Assembly: GCF_900129155.1 (NCBI RefSeq)
Contig: NZ_FQVF01000015.1
Location: 1-64,000 of the forward strand
Direction of reading: 5' to 3'
DNA length: 64,000 nucleotides
From: Marinomonas polaris DSM 16579
GTDB taxonomy: Bacteria; Pseudomonadota; Gammaproteobacteria; Pseudomonadales; Marinomonadaceae
Shown: positions 28,138 through 36,697 of the stretch, one piece after another
How positions within the stretch are numbered: the stretch's first letter is position 1
How the letters are laid out: each line of letters opens with the position of its first letter
Program-made: the position numbers and the translations under genes
Notes under the pieces: model-generated
What the model saw: the letters and a program-made list of their open reading frames with translations, nothing else
The model's database searches: none
Told to the model about the DNA's origin: nothing

Positions 28138-28737
28138 TTGGAATATAATACTAATCTATATATTTTATTTGGTGAAAAAAACAAAAATGCCGAAAAGGTT
28201 TTATATACTTTTGTTTACCAAAGATTAAAAGACATTGCTCGTGTTCAAAAGCAACGCCATCCTAATTCATCGAAAGAAATCATAGAAGATCAGGAAAAAA
28301 CTACGGCTTTAGTTCACGAAGCATATCTTAAGATGACTCATTTTCCTCGTGAAGAATTAAATAGTAAACGAGATTTTTACCTAGCTATTGCCACCTTGAT
28401 CAATCAAGTTTTATCGGATATATCGAGGAAGAAAACAGCAAAAAAAAGAGATAGTACAGTTGGTGTATTTAATAGTGCTACTAACGATGAATTATCTTTT
28501 ATGGAAGTAAGCCTTTCTATTGAAAAGTTACTCTTGAAATTAGAGTCAAACTATTCAAGGCAGGTTGAAATCTTCAAACTAAAGCAGTTAGTAGGCTTGT
28601 CTACTAAAGAGCTGACTGAGTTATATAAATGTAGCGATAGCTTAATCGAGAAAGACCTCCTCTTTGTACGTAGGTGGTTAAAATCAAAGTTACACACAAG
28701 TTCTCACAATGAATTTGAGACAATAAGTCATATGTAA
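28138..28737 (+). CDS. ECF-type RNA polymerase sigma factor of the kinase-linked group
   Basis: A 199-aa sigma-70-family protein of the group represented by TIGR02999/PF07638. The sigma-2 region contains EKTTALVHEAYLKM (about 53-66) and YLAIATLINQVLSDISRKKTAKKRD (81-105). The sigma-4 helix-turn-helix is VGLSTKELTELYKCSDSLIEKDLLFVRRWL (152-181). This group lacks anti-sigma genes and is encoded with Ser/Thr kinases; in the Vibrio EcfP-PknT case, threonine phosphorylation in sigma-2 switches it on. Thr55 and Thr56 are candidate target sites here. The start is a TTG at 28138, immediately after an in-frame stop, so no upstream start is possible. Confidence 0.85.
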   Translation: MEYNTNLYILFGEKNKNAEKVLYTFVYQRLKDIARVQKQRHPNSSKEIIEDQEKTTALVHEAYLKMTHFPREELNSKRDFYLAIATLINQVLSDISRKKTAKKRDSTVGVFNSATNDELSFMEVSLSIEKLLLKLESNYSRQVEIFKLKQLVGLSTKELTELYKCSDSLIEKDLLFVRRWLKSKLHTSSHNEFETISHM

Positions 28738-29172
28738 AGAAGCTAGGAATGTATATCAAAAAATAAACTTGTCACTAAAACGCTGACCTCTCAAGTTTTC
28801 TATCAGTAACGAACTACAAATTTCAAAGTCCGCTGCTGTCTAAACCCAATGTTGCCATAACTAAAATTCCTCTTTCATAGCTAAGAGAAGAAGCTCTAAA
28901 TGCACAACCCCTCTTAGACATATCTTGTCTTGAGGTAAGCACGAAGAAATTAGGAAACCGAATCGATGAACCGTTTTTAGACAAAACAGTTCATTTTTTT
29001 GAAAGATGAAATTTAGACGCTCGAAAGAACCCTCATAAACAGTTTTTTAGGAGGTGTCCCAATTTTGTCCCATAAGAAAAAATGAGTTGCATCGCCCAAA
29101 AGAAATTCGAAGTAGAAACTCTCTAAAACCCAGCAAATACGTGGGTTACAGAGTTAGTGACCATTATTAAAA
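28738..29172. other. Gene-free stretch with possible integrase arm sites
   Basis: About 435 bp with no convincing reading frame. At 29055-29061 and 29066-29072 there are two direct copies of TGTCCCA exactly one helical turn (11 bp) apart. Such tandem arm-type sites are often seen next to tRNA genes used by tyrosine recombinases. The 3' end of tRNA-Arg(CCG) begins at 29173. No integrase gene and no second tRNA-end copy were found, so any island would be decayed. Nothing else is recognised in the stretch. Confidence 0.4.
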
Positions 29173-29249
29173 TGGTACGCCCGAGAGGATTTGAACCTCC
29201 GACCTTCGCCTCCGGAGGGCGACGCTCTATCCAGCTGAGCTACGGGCGC
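29173..29249 (-). tRNA. tRNA-Arg(CCG)
   Basis: A 77-nt cloverleaf on the minus strand with acceptor GCGCCCG/CGGGCGT (first pair G-U), discriminator A and encoded CCA. The anticodon loop CTCCGGA gives CCG. It stands alone. Its 3' end faces the gene-poor, AT-rich region to the left, the side on which islands inserting at tRNA 3' ends are found. Confidence 0.96.
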
Positions 29250-29454
29250 ATGACTTGTTGCGTGGCATTAATACTTTTGCAAGATGCAAAGTAAACCAGA
29301 ACAAATTGGAGTGCGTATTCTAAAGGAAATCCCTCAGGATTCCAGTGCTTAAAGCAATAAAGAACAGATATAAGCTATTTTTTATTGCTTGGCTATCAAT
29401 CAGATTTCTCGTTAGCAGCTTAAACTACCAACTGCTAACTCATAAGAAAAAAGT

Positions 29455-29748
29455 TTAGCCTATTTTATGCAGCTCAGTCACACTAAAATCAGCAATAATG
29501 TCTTTAGTCGATTCCAAAAAGGTATTGATATGGGTTGTTTTCATGTGATCTTGCCAAGTATCGTAACCGCTCCAACGTTCAAAGTAGACAAACGCCTCGG
29601 CGTTATTGTTGTCTTGATGCAGATCGTATTGCAAACAACCTGCTTCAACACGAGTTGGTACAAGTAAAGCTTCTAGAGCAGTTTTTAACTCTGCACTTTT
29701 GCCAGGATGGGCTTTAATATTGGCGACGAGAACGAGTTCGGTGGTCAT
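29455..29748 (-). CDS. ABM-domain (quinol monooxygenase-like) protein
   Basis: A 97-aa single-domain antibiotic-biosynthesis-monooxygenase-fold protein (ferredoxin-like dimer). Typical family features are ELVLVANIKAHPGKSAELKTAL, then EAGCLQYDLHQDNNNAEAFVYFERW, and the His-containing segment DHMKTTHINTF. YgiN-like members oxidise quinols or act on reactive carbonyls; the substrate here cannot be read from sequence. It is a single gene between tRNA-Arg(CCG) and the divergent cytochrome c5 gene. Confidence 0.85.
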   Translation of the reverse strand: MTTELVLVANIKAHPGKSAELKTALEALLVPTRVEAGCLQYDLHQDNNNAEAFVYFERWSGYDTWQDHMKTTHINTFLESTKDIIADFSVTELHKIG

Positions 29749-29891
29749 GTTTTTTCCTTGTCTTATTAATATGTTACAAAAATAAAGTAGAAGTAAAATA
29801 CAAAGCGGAATAAAAAATTACGCGATGGAAAACACGTCTTTGTGTTTTAATCACTGTATCGTTTTTGACTCTTCATCGCTAAGGATTCATT

Positions 29892-30230
29892 GTGACTTTT
29901 TCTATCGCGATTTTTACACAACGCATCGTTATTCTTGGTTTCGCCAGCCTTGCTCTTGCGCTTTCTTCTGTTGCACATGCCGCTCGTTCTGGCGAAACTC
30001 TTTACAACAGCTATTGCATTGCTTGTCACATGAATGGCGTTGCTGGCGCTCCGAAGTTTGGTAATAAAGCGGATTGGCAACCACGCGTTGAAAAAGGCAT
30101 AGACACTTTATTAAAAGATGCGACAAATGGTTTTAAAGCCATGCCACCAAAAGGTTTATGCTTCGATTGCAGTGAAAATGAGCTACGTGGTGCGATTCAA
30201 TACATGATCGACAATAGCTCAAGCAACTAG
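29892..30230 (+). CDS. Cytochrome c5-type protein, periplasmic
   Basis: A 112-aa exported class I c-type cytochrome. The signal peptide ends SSVAHA (about residue 30), the heme site is YCIACH, the axial Met lies in FKAMPPKG, and a second cysteine pair in CFDCSENEL is typical of cytochrome c5. The C-terminal helix ELRGAIQYMIDNS completes the fold. The start is a GTG with AAGGA 6 nt upstream. It would carry electrons in the periplasm; no oxidase or reductase partner is adjacent. Confidence 0.88.
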   Translation: MTFSIAIFTQRIVILGFASLALALSSVAHAARSGETLYNSYCIACHMNGVAGAPKFGNKADWQPRVEKGIDTLLKDATNGFKAMPPKGLCFDCSENELRGAIQYMIDNSSSN

Positions 30231-30242
30231 CTGTTTAACTAC

Positions 30243-32291
30243 TTAGCCATTTAACATGGCTTTTAAGGCAGATAATGAAGCTTGGCCGCGTTCTTTTTTA
30301 GTGCTTTCCCCTTCGTCGCTGCGGCCTTCCCATACAAGATCTTCTTCCGGTAGTTCATCCAAGAATCGACTCGGCATACAGTCAATTTCTTCACCGTATT
30401 GGCGACGCTTTGCAGCTAAGGTAATGCATAAGGTTTTTTTCGCCCGAGTGATGCCAACGTAAGCCAGACGACGCTCTTCTTCGATGTCATCGTTTTCTAT
30501 GCTGTTTCTGTGGGGTAATAATTCTTCTTCACAACCGATCAAAAACACATGCGGATATTCCAAACCTTTGGAGGCATGAAGCGTCAGTAACTGCACCTTG
30601 TCTTCATCTTCCTCTTCTTCTTGGCGTTCCAGCATATCGATTAATAGCAACTTGCTAATCGCTTGATCCAAGCCTGCAGTTTCGTCTTCTTCCCAAGCAG
30701 ATTCCATCATGCGCTGAATAGAATCGAGTAAGAAACGCACGTTTTCGATGCGTCGATCGCCTGCTTTATTGGAAGATGTTTGCTCTTGAATCCAGCCGTA
30801 ATAATCCATGTCATGAATCATTTGCTCGATCACGGGCACTGGCGATGCGCCTTCTAAACGCTGTCGCAAGTTGGACATCCAGCGCTCAAAGTCCTGCAAA
30901 CTTTTTAATGAGCGGCCAGTAACGGTGTCTTCCAGCTCTTTATAACCTGATGCTTCAAACAAACTCACGCCGCGCTCAGTGGCAAGATTCCCCACTTTTT
31001 CAAGCGTGGCTGGTCCAATCTCTCGACGCGGCAAGTTAACGATGCGTAGGAAAGCGTTGTCGTCGGAAGGGTTTACCAAAAGACGCAGATAGCTCATTAG
31101 ATCTTTGATTTCGGCCCGTGAGAAAAACGAAGTGCCACCGTTCATCTTGTAAGGAATACGGTAAGCTTGCAGCTTGATTTCTAACAAGCGTGCTTGGTGG
31201 TTACCACGATACAAGATGGCAAAATCTCGATAGGGAATTTCATGACGTAAATGGCGTGATTGAATTTCCGCCGCCACACGTTCAGATTCAGCGTCTTCAT
31301 TACGGGTCACCATGACACGAATCGGGTCACCCTCTTCGTGATCACTCCACAAGGCTTTATCGTAAATATGCGGATTGTTCGCTATCAGCGTATTGGCCGC
31401 TTTCAGGATGGTTTTAGTCGAACGGTAGTTTTGCTCCAACTTAACCAATTTTAAGCTCGGGTAATCGACAGATAAACGCTCAAGGTTTTCAGGACGTGCG
31501 CCACGCCACGCATAAATAGATTGGTCATCATCGCCTACTAGAGTGAAACAACGACGAAATCCAGCTAACAAACGAATCAATTCATACTGGCTGGCATTGG
31601 TGTCTTGACACTCATCCACCAGCAAGTAACGGACTTTGTTCTGCCAACGATCGCGCAGCTCTGCATCGGCCATTAATAAACTAACAGGCAATAAAATTAA
31701 ATCATCGAAATCCACGGCGTTGTAAGCACGCAAATAACGCTGATATTGCACATATACTTGAGCCGCTAGCAGAAACTCTTCGGTGTCCGCATTGGTCATG
31801 GCTTCTTGTGGCGTAGTTAGATCGTTTTTCCAATTAGATACTGTGTTTTGACAATACGCAGCAGAGTCAGTTTGACCGTTAAACTCTTTGTCGAGAATCT
31901 CTTTGATCAAGCTAAGGGAATCTTGAGAATCAAATAAGGTGAAGCCTTCTTTTAAACCCGCGCGACGATACTCTTTACGAAGAATCCGTAGACCTAAATT
32001 GTGGAAAGTCGAAATGCTTAAGCCTCGACTTTCTTGTTTAGACAACATACCGACAACACGTTCTTTCATTTCTCGCGCGGCTTTATTGGTAAAGGTTACC
32101 GCGATAATGCTGTTAGCTTTGAAGCCACATGTTTGAATCAGATAGGCAATTTTTGTGGTAATTACGCTGGTTTTTCCCGATCCAGCACCCGCCAATACTA
32201 GCAAAGGTCCATCGATCTGTTTGACGGCATCTAGCTGACGCTCATTCAGATTACGAAGACGATGGGATATGGATGGCATGGACTGACTCAT
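30243..32291 (-). CDS. rep: ATP-dependent DNA helicase Rep
   Basis: A 682-aa SF1A 3'-5' helicase that clears proteins ahead of replication forks and restarts them. UvrD/Rep motifs run in order: LNERQLDAVKQIDGPLLVLAGAGSGKT (Q motif and Walker A, near 15-42), AVTFTNKAAREMKER (Ia), LLVDECQDTN (II), LVGDDDQSIYAWRGA (III), LEQNYRST (IV), LLTLHASKGLEYPHVFLIG (V) and EEERRLAYVGITRAKK (VI). Length and the absence of the longer UvrD C-terminus favour Rep. It converges with the cytochrome gene (12 bp apart) and is transcribed alone. Confidence 0.94.
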   Translation of the reverse strand: MSQSMPSISHRLRNLNERQLDAVKQIDGPLLVLAGAGSGKTSVITTKIAYLIQTCGFKANSIIAVTFTNKAAREMKERVVGMLSKQESRGLSISTFHNLGLRILRKEYRRAGLKEGFTLFDSQDSLSLIKEILDKEFNGQTDSAAYCQNTVSNWKNDLTTPQEAMTNADTEEFLLAAQVYVQYQRYLRAYNAVDFDDLILLPVSLLMADAELRDRWQNKVRYLLVDECQDTNASQYELIRLLAGFRRCFTLVGDDDQSIYAWRGARPENLERLSVDYPSLKLVKLEQNYRSTKTILKAANTLIANNPHIYDKALWSDHEEGDPIRVMVTRNEDAESERVAAEIQSRHLRHEIPYRDFAILYRGNHQARLLEIKLQAYRIPYKMNGGTSFFSRAEIKDLMSYLRLLVNPSDDNAFLRIVNLPRREIGPATLEKVGNLATERGVSLFEASGYKELEDTVTGRSLKSLQDFERWMSNLRQRLEGASPVPVIEQMIHDMDYYGWIQEQTSSNKAGDRRIENVRFLLDSIQRMMESAWEEDETAGLDQAISKLLLIDMLERQEEEEDEDKVQLLTLHASKGLEYPHVFLIGCEEELLPHRNSIENDDIEEERRLAYVGITRAKKTLCITLAAKRRQYGEEIDCMPSRFLDELPEEDLVWEGRSDEGESTKKERGQASLSALKAMLNG

Positions 32292-32398
32292 GGAAAAACT
32301 CTGGCTCGTATGGCTATTAAAAATCAGCCGTAAGTGTAACCGACAATGAAGCTTCTCGCACTGAGAGAAAAATCATAAGAGCAAAAATCAACAGGCAC

Positions 32399-32431
32399 AA
32401 AAAAGGGATGCACAAATGGCATCCCTTTTTT
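32399..32431. terminator. Terminator of the BASS transporter gene
   Basis: A 7-bp GC-rich stem, GGGATGC (32405-32411) with GCATCCC (32419-32425), is flanked by A6 and T6 runs, so it works in both directions. It lies 18 bp past the transporter stop on the minus strand, upstream of rep. Confidence 0.85.
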
Positions 32432-32448
32432 AACGCTAACGAAATGTC

Positions 32449-33378
32449 TTATTTAGACGTTTCTTCGCTGTTATTTTCAGCAACAGGTCGACGGCTCCAA
32501 TAGCTCGCCAACAAGGAACCTGAAATATTGTGCCAAACACTGAAAATAGTTCCAGGTAAAGCCGCCATTGGCGTGAAGAATTTCACCGCTAGCGCTGCGG
32601 CTAGACCAGAGTTCTGCAGACCGACTTCGAAGGCAATAGTACGGCAAACACGCGCATCAAAACCAAGCAAGTAAGTCACCCAGTAACCCAAGGTCAAACC
32701 AATCGCATTATGGATAATTACGGCTGCTGCAACGACAAGCCCAACCTGAACGATCTTAGATGCACTCAAGGCCACAACAATAGCAATAATCAGTACAATG
32801 GCAAACATCGAAATATAAGGAAAAATCGGTTCAGCCTTGCGAACAAACTTCGAGAAAAAAGTATTAATCAATACACCCGCAGCAACGGGTAATAATACAA
32901 TTTTAAGTAAGCTAAGCAACATACCAGCCACTGGCACATCAACACTTTGACCAATCATTAGAGACACTAAAAATGGTGTCAGTATCACGCCAAGCAAGGT
33001 CGAAATAGCCGTCATAGAAATTGACAGCGCCGTATCGCCTTTTGCTAAATAACACATAACATTTGATGACGTACCACCAGCTACACTGCCTACTAACAAC
33101 ATGCCAACGGTTAGCTCAGTATCAAAACCAAATGCAAAGGCAACACAGAATGCGGCAATCGGCATGACTAAAAATTGCAATAACACACCCACGCCAACTG
33201 CTTTACCATTCTTCAAAACTTGTTTGAAGTCTGCTGGGCTTAAGGTCAATCCCATCGCTAACATAATGATGGTCAATAACGGAACGATTTGGGTTTTCAA
33301 ACCGACGAATAAATCCGGTTGAAAAAAGGCAATTGCTGACAACAACAATGCCCAAAAAGGGAACAGCTGGATAACCAT
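32449..33378 (-). CDS. Bile acid:Na+ symporter (BASS) family transporter
   Basis: A 309-aa inner-membrane protein with about nine or ten hydrophobic helices. BASS-family signatures include TIIMLAMGLTLSPADFKQVL, the crossover region GSVAGGTSSNVMCYLAKGD and FEVGLQNSGLAAALAVKFF, which form the Na+ sites. Bacterial members import organic acids such as pantoate, ketoacids or taurine-like compounds; the substrate cannot be assigned. The ATG at 33378 has GGAG 9 nt upstream; an in-frame ATG 24 bp earlier is less likely. It is a single-gene unit with a clear terminator. Confidence 0.88.
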   Translation of the reverse strand: MVIQLFPFWALLLSAIAFFQPDLFVGLKTQIVPLLTIIMLAMGLTLSPADFKQVLKNGKAVGVGVLLQFLVMPIAAFCVAFAFGFDTELTVGMLLVGSVAGGTSSNVMCYLAKGDTALSISMTAISTLLGVILTPFLVSLMIGQSVDVPVAGMLLSLLKIVLLPVAAGVLINTFFSKFVRKAEPIFPYISMFAIVLIIAIVVALSASKIVQVGLVVAAAVIIHNAIGLTLGYWVTYLLGFDARVCRTIAFEVGLQNSGLAAALAVKFFTPMAALPGTIFSVWHNISGSLLASYWSRRPVAENNSEETSK

Positions 33379-33668
33379 AAGACAACACTCCACATAGGCC
33401 ACTTACCTTCGCCGCCAATAAATCGACAAACTTGAGCACGCAACGACTATTTAATTATTATTAGTCCCGAAAACGGGAGGAGAATTGTAACGAAATGAAA
33501 AAAGTTAAAACAGCTTTTATCTTGCATTTAGAAGAGCAGAAAAGCTTGAACTACACCGTATTAAAGACATGATTAAGCCTTCAATACGGCAGAAAAAATT
33601 TACTTTTACAAACCTTCACATGACGTTTTTAAGCAGCATTTCTTAAATGTCTATTTTAAATAATATGT

Positions 33669-35180
33669 TTAAGAAGACACCGCCATCGATAAGGTTTTTT
33701 CCATTTTTCGATAACTTAATGATTCCATTAAATGCGCTCTGGTGACTGGAGAATCGTTTAAATCTGCCAAGGTGAGCGCAACCTTTAAGACTCGGTGGTA
33801 AGCACGAGCCGAGAGCTTTAGTTTCTCCAGCGCCTGTTGCATGAACTGTTTGTCGTCATCACTTAACGCACAAATAGCCTCCAACTGTCGACCGCTTAGC
33901 AATGCATTTTGTACTCCTTGTCGAGCTCTCTGCCTTGCGACCGCGAGTTCCACACGCTCACGAACATAAGCACTGCACTCTCCTTCTTCTTGTGCGTTCA
34001 CTAAAACATCAGAAGGCAAAGGCGGCACTTCTACATGTAAATCAATGCGATCTAAAAAGGGTGCGGAGAGTTTTTTGAGGTATTTTTGGCTGGCGCTGGA
34101 TTGATAATAATCTTGTCCACCATTGTAGGCTTCATTACTAGCGTTCATTGCTGCAACCAATTGGAAGCGAGCAGGAAAGGTAACTTGTCCACGTGCTCGT
34201 GAAATATGCACCTCACCACTTTCTAAGGGCTCGCGCAATACTTCTAACACTTTACGGTCGAATTCTGGCAATTCATCAAGAAAGAGCACTCCGCAATGCG
34301 CCAAAGATGCCTCACCTGGCTTAGGTATTGAACCGCCTCCAACCAATGCAGCAGCTGAACAAGAGTGGTGCGGAGATCGAAAGGGACGTTCGGACCAATA
34401 CCAGTCTAGTCCCATTTTTCGCCCAGCCACCGATTGAACAGACGCTACAGCCAGCGCTTCGGCTTCTGTCATAGCGGGCATAATGCTTGGTAAACGTGAC
34501 GCCAACATGGTTTTACCTGTTCCTGCTGGGCCAATAAACAATAGATTATGTCCACCCGCTGCGGCAACTTCTAACGCTCTACGAGCCTGATATTGACCTT
34601 TTACATCACGCATGTCTTTATGATCCAAAGGCAAGGGCTCAGTGGGTTTAGAGACACAAGCAGGTAACTTACTTAATTTTAGTAGATGAGCTGTAACTTG
34701 GGTAAGATGTTTGGCAAACACCGTGTCACCTTCCACTAAAGCAGCTTCTTGCTGATTGTCTTCGGGAAGAATCAGTTGGCGATTAGCATGGTGACAAGCA
34801 ATAGCAGATGGCAGTAACCCTGGCACACCACGAATATCACCCGACAAAGCCAACTCCCCTATAAACTCAGTGTCACGAAGATTCAACTCTCCGAGTTGCC
34901 CGGACGCGACTAACACACTGATAGCAATCGCCAAATCGTATCGGCCACCCTCTTTGGGTAAATCCGCTGGAGCTAAGTTGATGGTGACACGTCGGGTAGG
35001 AAATTCAAAATGGCTGTTGATAATTGCACTACGTACTCGATCTTTCGCTTCTCGAACAGCGGCTTCAGGCAAGCCCACTATATTTAGGGAAGGCAATCCA
35101 TTTGAAATATGGGTTTCGACGGTAACTAAAGGGGAAGACACACCCACACGGGCACGACTATAAATAGTGGCTAAACTCAT
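33669..35180 (-). CDS. comM: ComM/YifB family Mg-chelatase-like AAA ATPase
   Basis: A 503-aa hexameric helicase that promotes branch migration when incoming DNA recombines during natural transformation. The N-terminal ChlI domain (MSLATIYSRARVGV, GLPSLNIVGLPEAAVREAKDRVRSA, APADLPKEGGRYDL) is followed by an AAA core with Walker A GPAGTGKTM, the SPHHSCSAAALVGGG segment, Walker B VLFLDELPEF and the arginine-finger region. A C-terminal lid (SARAYHRVLKVALTLADL) completes it. The ATG at 35180 has AGGAG 5 nt upstream. Its presence suggests, but does not prove, natural competence. Confidence 0.93.
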   Translation of the reverse strand: MSLATIYSRARVGVSSPLVTVETHISNGLPSLNIVGLPEAAVREAKDRVRSAIINSHFEFPTRRVTINLAPADLPKEGGRYDLAIAISVLVASGQLGELNLRDTEFIGELALSGDIRGVPGLLPSAIACHHANRQLILPEDNQQEAALVEGDTVFAKHLTQVTAHLLKLSKLPACVSKPTEPLPLDHKDMRDVKGQYQARRALEVAAAGGHNLLFIGPAGTGKTMLASRLPSIMPAMTEAEALAVASVQSVAGRKMGLDWYWSERPFRSPHHSCSAAALVGGGSIPKPGEASLAHCGVLFLDELPEFDRKVLEVLREPLESGEVHISRARGQVTFPARFQLVAAMNASNEAYNGGQDYYQSSASQKYLKKLSAPFLDRIDLHVEVPPLPSDVLVNAQEEGECSAYVRERVELAVARQRARQGVQNALLSGRQLEAICALSDDDKQFMQQALEKLKLSARAYHRVLKVALTLADLNDSPVTRAHLMESLSYRKMEKTLSMAVSS

Positions 35181-35287
35181 GATCACTCCTTGATCAAATT
35201 ATTTCTTTATGATGCTTTATTGGATAAAAAGTAATCCAGCTTTTCACTTGTTTCGTATAGGTAATACCTATTAATTAAGGTTAAAAA

Positions 35288-35509
35288 ATGGCTTTCAACC
35301 AAATAAATCCCAACAAACTTCTGCTGTCAAAATGGACATCCACATCGCCACAACAAAAAGAGAAGCACTTCATCGTCACAAAACTGATTCGAGATGAAGA
35401 AAACACGGTTGTGGAATGTGTTCTTGAGGCTGTTATCAACAAAAATCAGTATTGCTTGCCTTGGCAAACACTGGCATCACCAGATAATTGGCTTCAAGGT
35501 TGGAAATAG
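35288..35509 (+). CDS. Small Trp-rich protein (TIGR02450/DUF2389)
   Basis: A 73-aa protein with the family pattern NPNKLLLSKWTSTSPQQKEKHFIVTKL in the first half and CLPWQTLASPDNWLQGWK at the C-terminus. Three of its four tryptophans sit in this tail. The family is common in marine gammaproteobacteria and has no known function. It is divergent from comM, with a TATAGG-type AT-rich promoter region between them. Confidence 0.85.
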   Translation: MAFNQINPNKLLLSKWTSTSPQQKEKHFIVTKLIRDEENTVVECVLEAVINKNQYCLPWQTLASPDNWLQGWK

Positions 35510-35587
35510 CCAATCTAAACCATTTCCATATCAAGCGATTACTTATTTCAGACTACTGTCCATATCAAACCACTGTAAGAAAGCGAG

Positions 35588-35827
35588 TTAGTCGTTTTTC
35601 TCTAACTCGTTCAAACGTACTTCCAATGCAGCGAGCTTTTCACGGTACTTGGCTAGCATCGCCGCTTGCACTTCAAACTCTTCACGGGTGACTAAATCCA
35701 TTTTACTTAACGTATTACGAGCCACCTCATGCAATTGCGCCTGAATTTCTTCTTTTGGCAACTTACCCAATGTTTCTGCGGCTTGGCCTAGTCCAGTTCC
35801 AAGTTGCTTTATAAATTGATCAATCAT
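35588..35827 (-). CDS. ubiK: Ubiquinone biosynthesis accessory factor UbiK (BMFP domain)
   Basis: A 79-aa helical protein of the YqiC family. The amphipathic N-terminus MIDQFIKQLGTGLGQAAETLG is followed by KEEIQAQLHEVARNTLSKMDLVTREEF, and the C-terminal coiled coil KYREKLAALEVRLNELEK drives trimerisation. It helps aerobic ubiquinone synthesis by binding UbiJ and lipids. It is a single gene converging with the Trp-rich gene. Confidence 0.9.
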   Translation of the reverse strand: MIDQFIKQLGTGLGQAAETLGKLPKEEIQAQLHEVARNTLSKMDLVTREEFEVQAAMLAKYREKLAALEVRLNELEKND

Positions 35828-35909
35828 GTCATTCTCATTTTCTGCATTTACAATACTTAATAGTATAGAAGCCTAAGTAAGGTGCAAACAAGCTCTCGGC
35901 TGCACATCT

Positions 35910-36160
35910 TTATATCAATGCTCCGTTATAAACACACAACACCATTAAATTGCCTCTTTTTTGTGCGCTAAATAAAATATCGCGGGCTTTAATCAAAACA
36001 AATCCTCTAAATAAGGCACGCATTACACTTTTAGCCAAATGTCTGTTTTCTGATCAGAAGCAATAAGATAGGGATCTCGCCCAACAACATCACTCGCATT
36101 AATTACCCACTCGCACCAAGTTAACGCAATAACCAATGCAGACACCCCAATATGCCGCAC
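35910..36160 (-). other. Possible pair of overlapping small reading frames
   Basis: Two short minus-strand frames lie in the 490-bp gap before glnK. The first (GTG at 36160 to stop at 36023, 45 aa) contains a hydrophobic helix IGVSALVIALTWCEW and a polar tail. Its stop overlaps the ATG of the second (36023 to 35910, 37 aa) as TAATG, an arrangement seen in coupled genes. Codon choice looks normal for this genome, but no Shine-Dalgarno sequence or family is evident. They may be chance frames or gene remnants. Confidence 0.25.
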
Positions 36161-36246
36161 TAAATAAAGCCATCTGATGCTCTTTTTAATTCCGAAAAGT
36201 CGACAAAATCCTTACAAAGCCATTGTTATAAGGGCGTGTCCATATA

Positions 36247-36262
36247 TGGCACGCATATTGAA
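36247..36262 (+). promoter_or_regulatory. Sigma-54 promoter of glnK-amtB
   Basis: TGGCACG-CATA-TTGAA matches the -24/-12 consensus TGGCACG-N4-TTGCA except at one base of the -12 element. It lies about 58 bp upstream of the glnK ATG. Nitrogen control by NtrC and RpoN, as for glnK-amtB in other proteobacteria, follows from family knowledge; no clear NtrC enhancer palindrome was identified upstream. Confidence 0.82.
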
Positions 36263-36298
36263 TAAGGTTAATTACCTGCGATACGACAATAAAACTGA

Positions 36299-36658
<360 letters not shown>

Positions 36659-36697
36659 TAACTGCTCGATTTATACAAGCCTTTAGGGGGGCGAAAC

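Noticed and set aside
28738..29172. An integrase gene or transposase remnant beside tRNA-Arg(CCG).
   Set aside because: No frame with recombinase motifs is present; only the short direct repeats hint at past integration.
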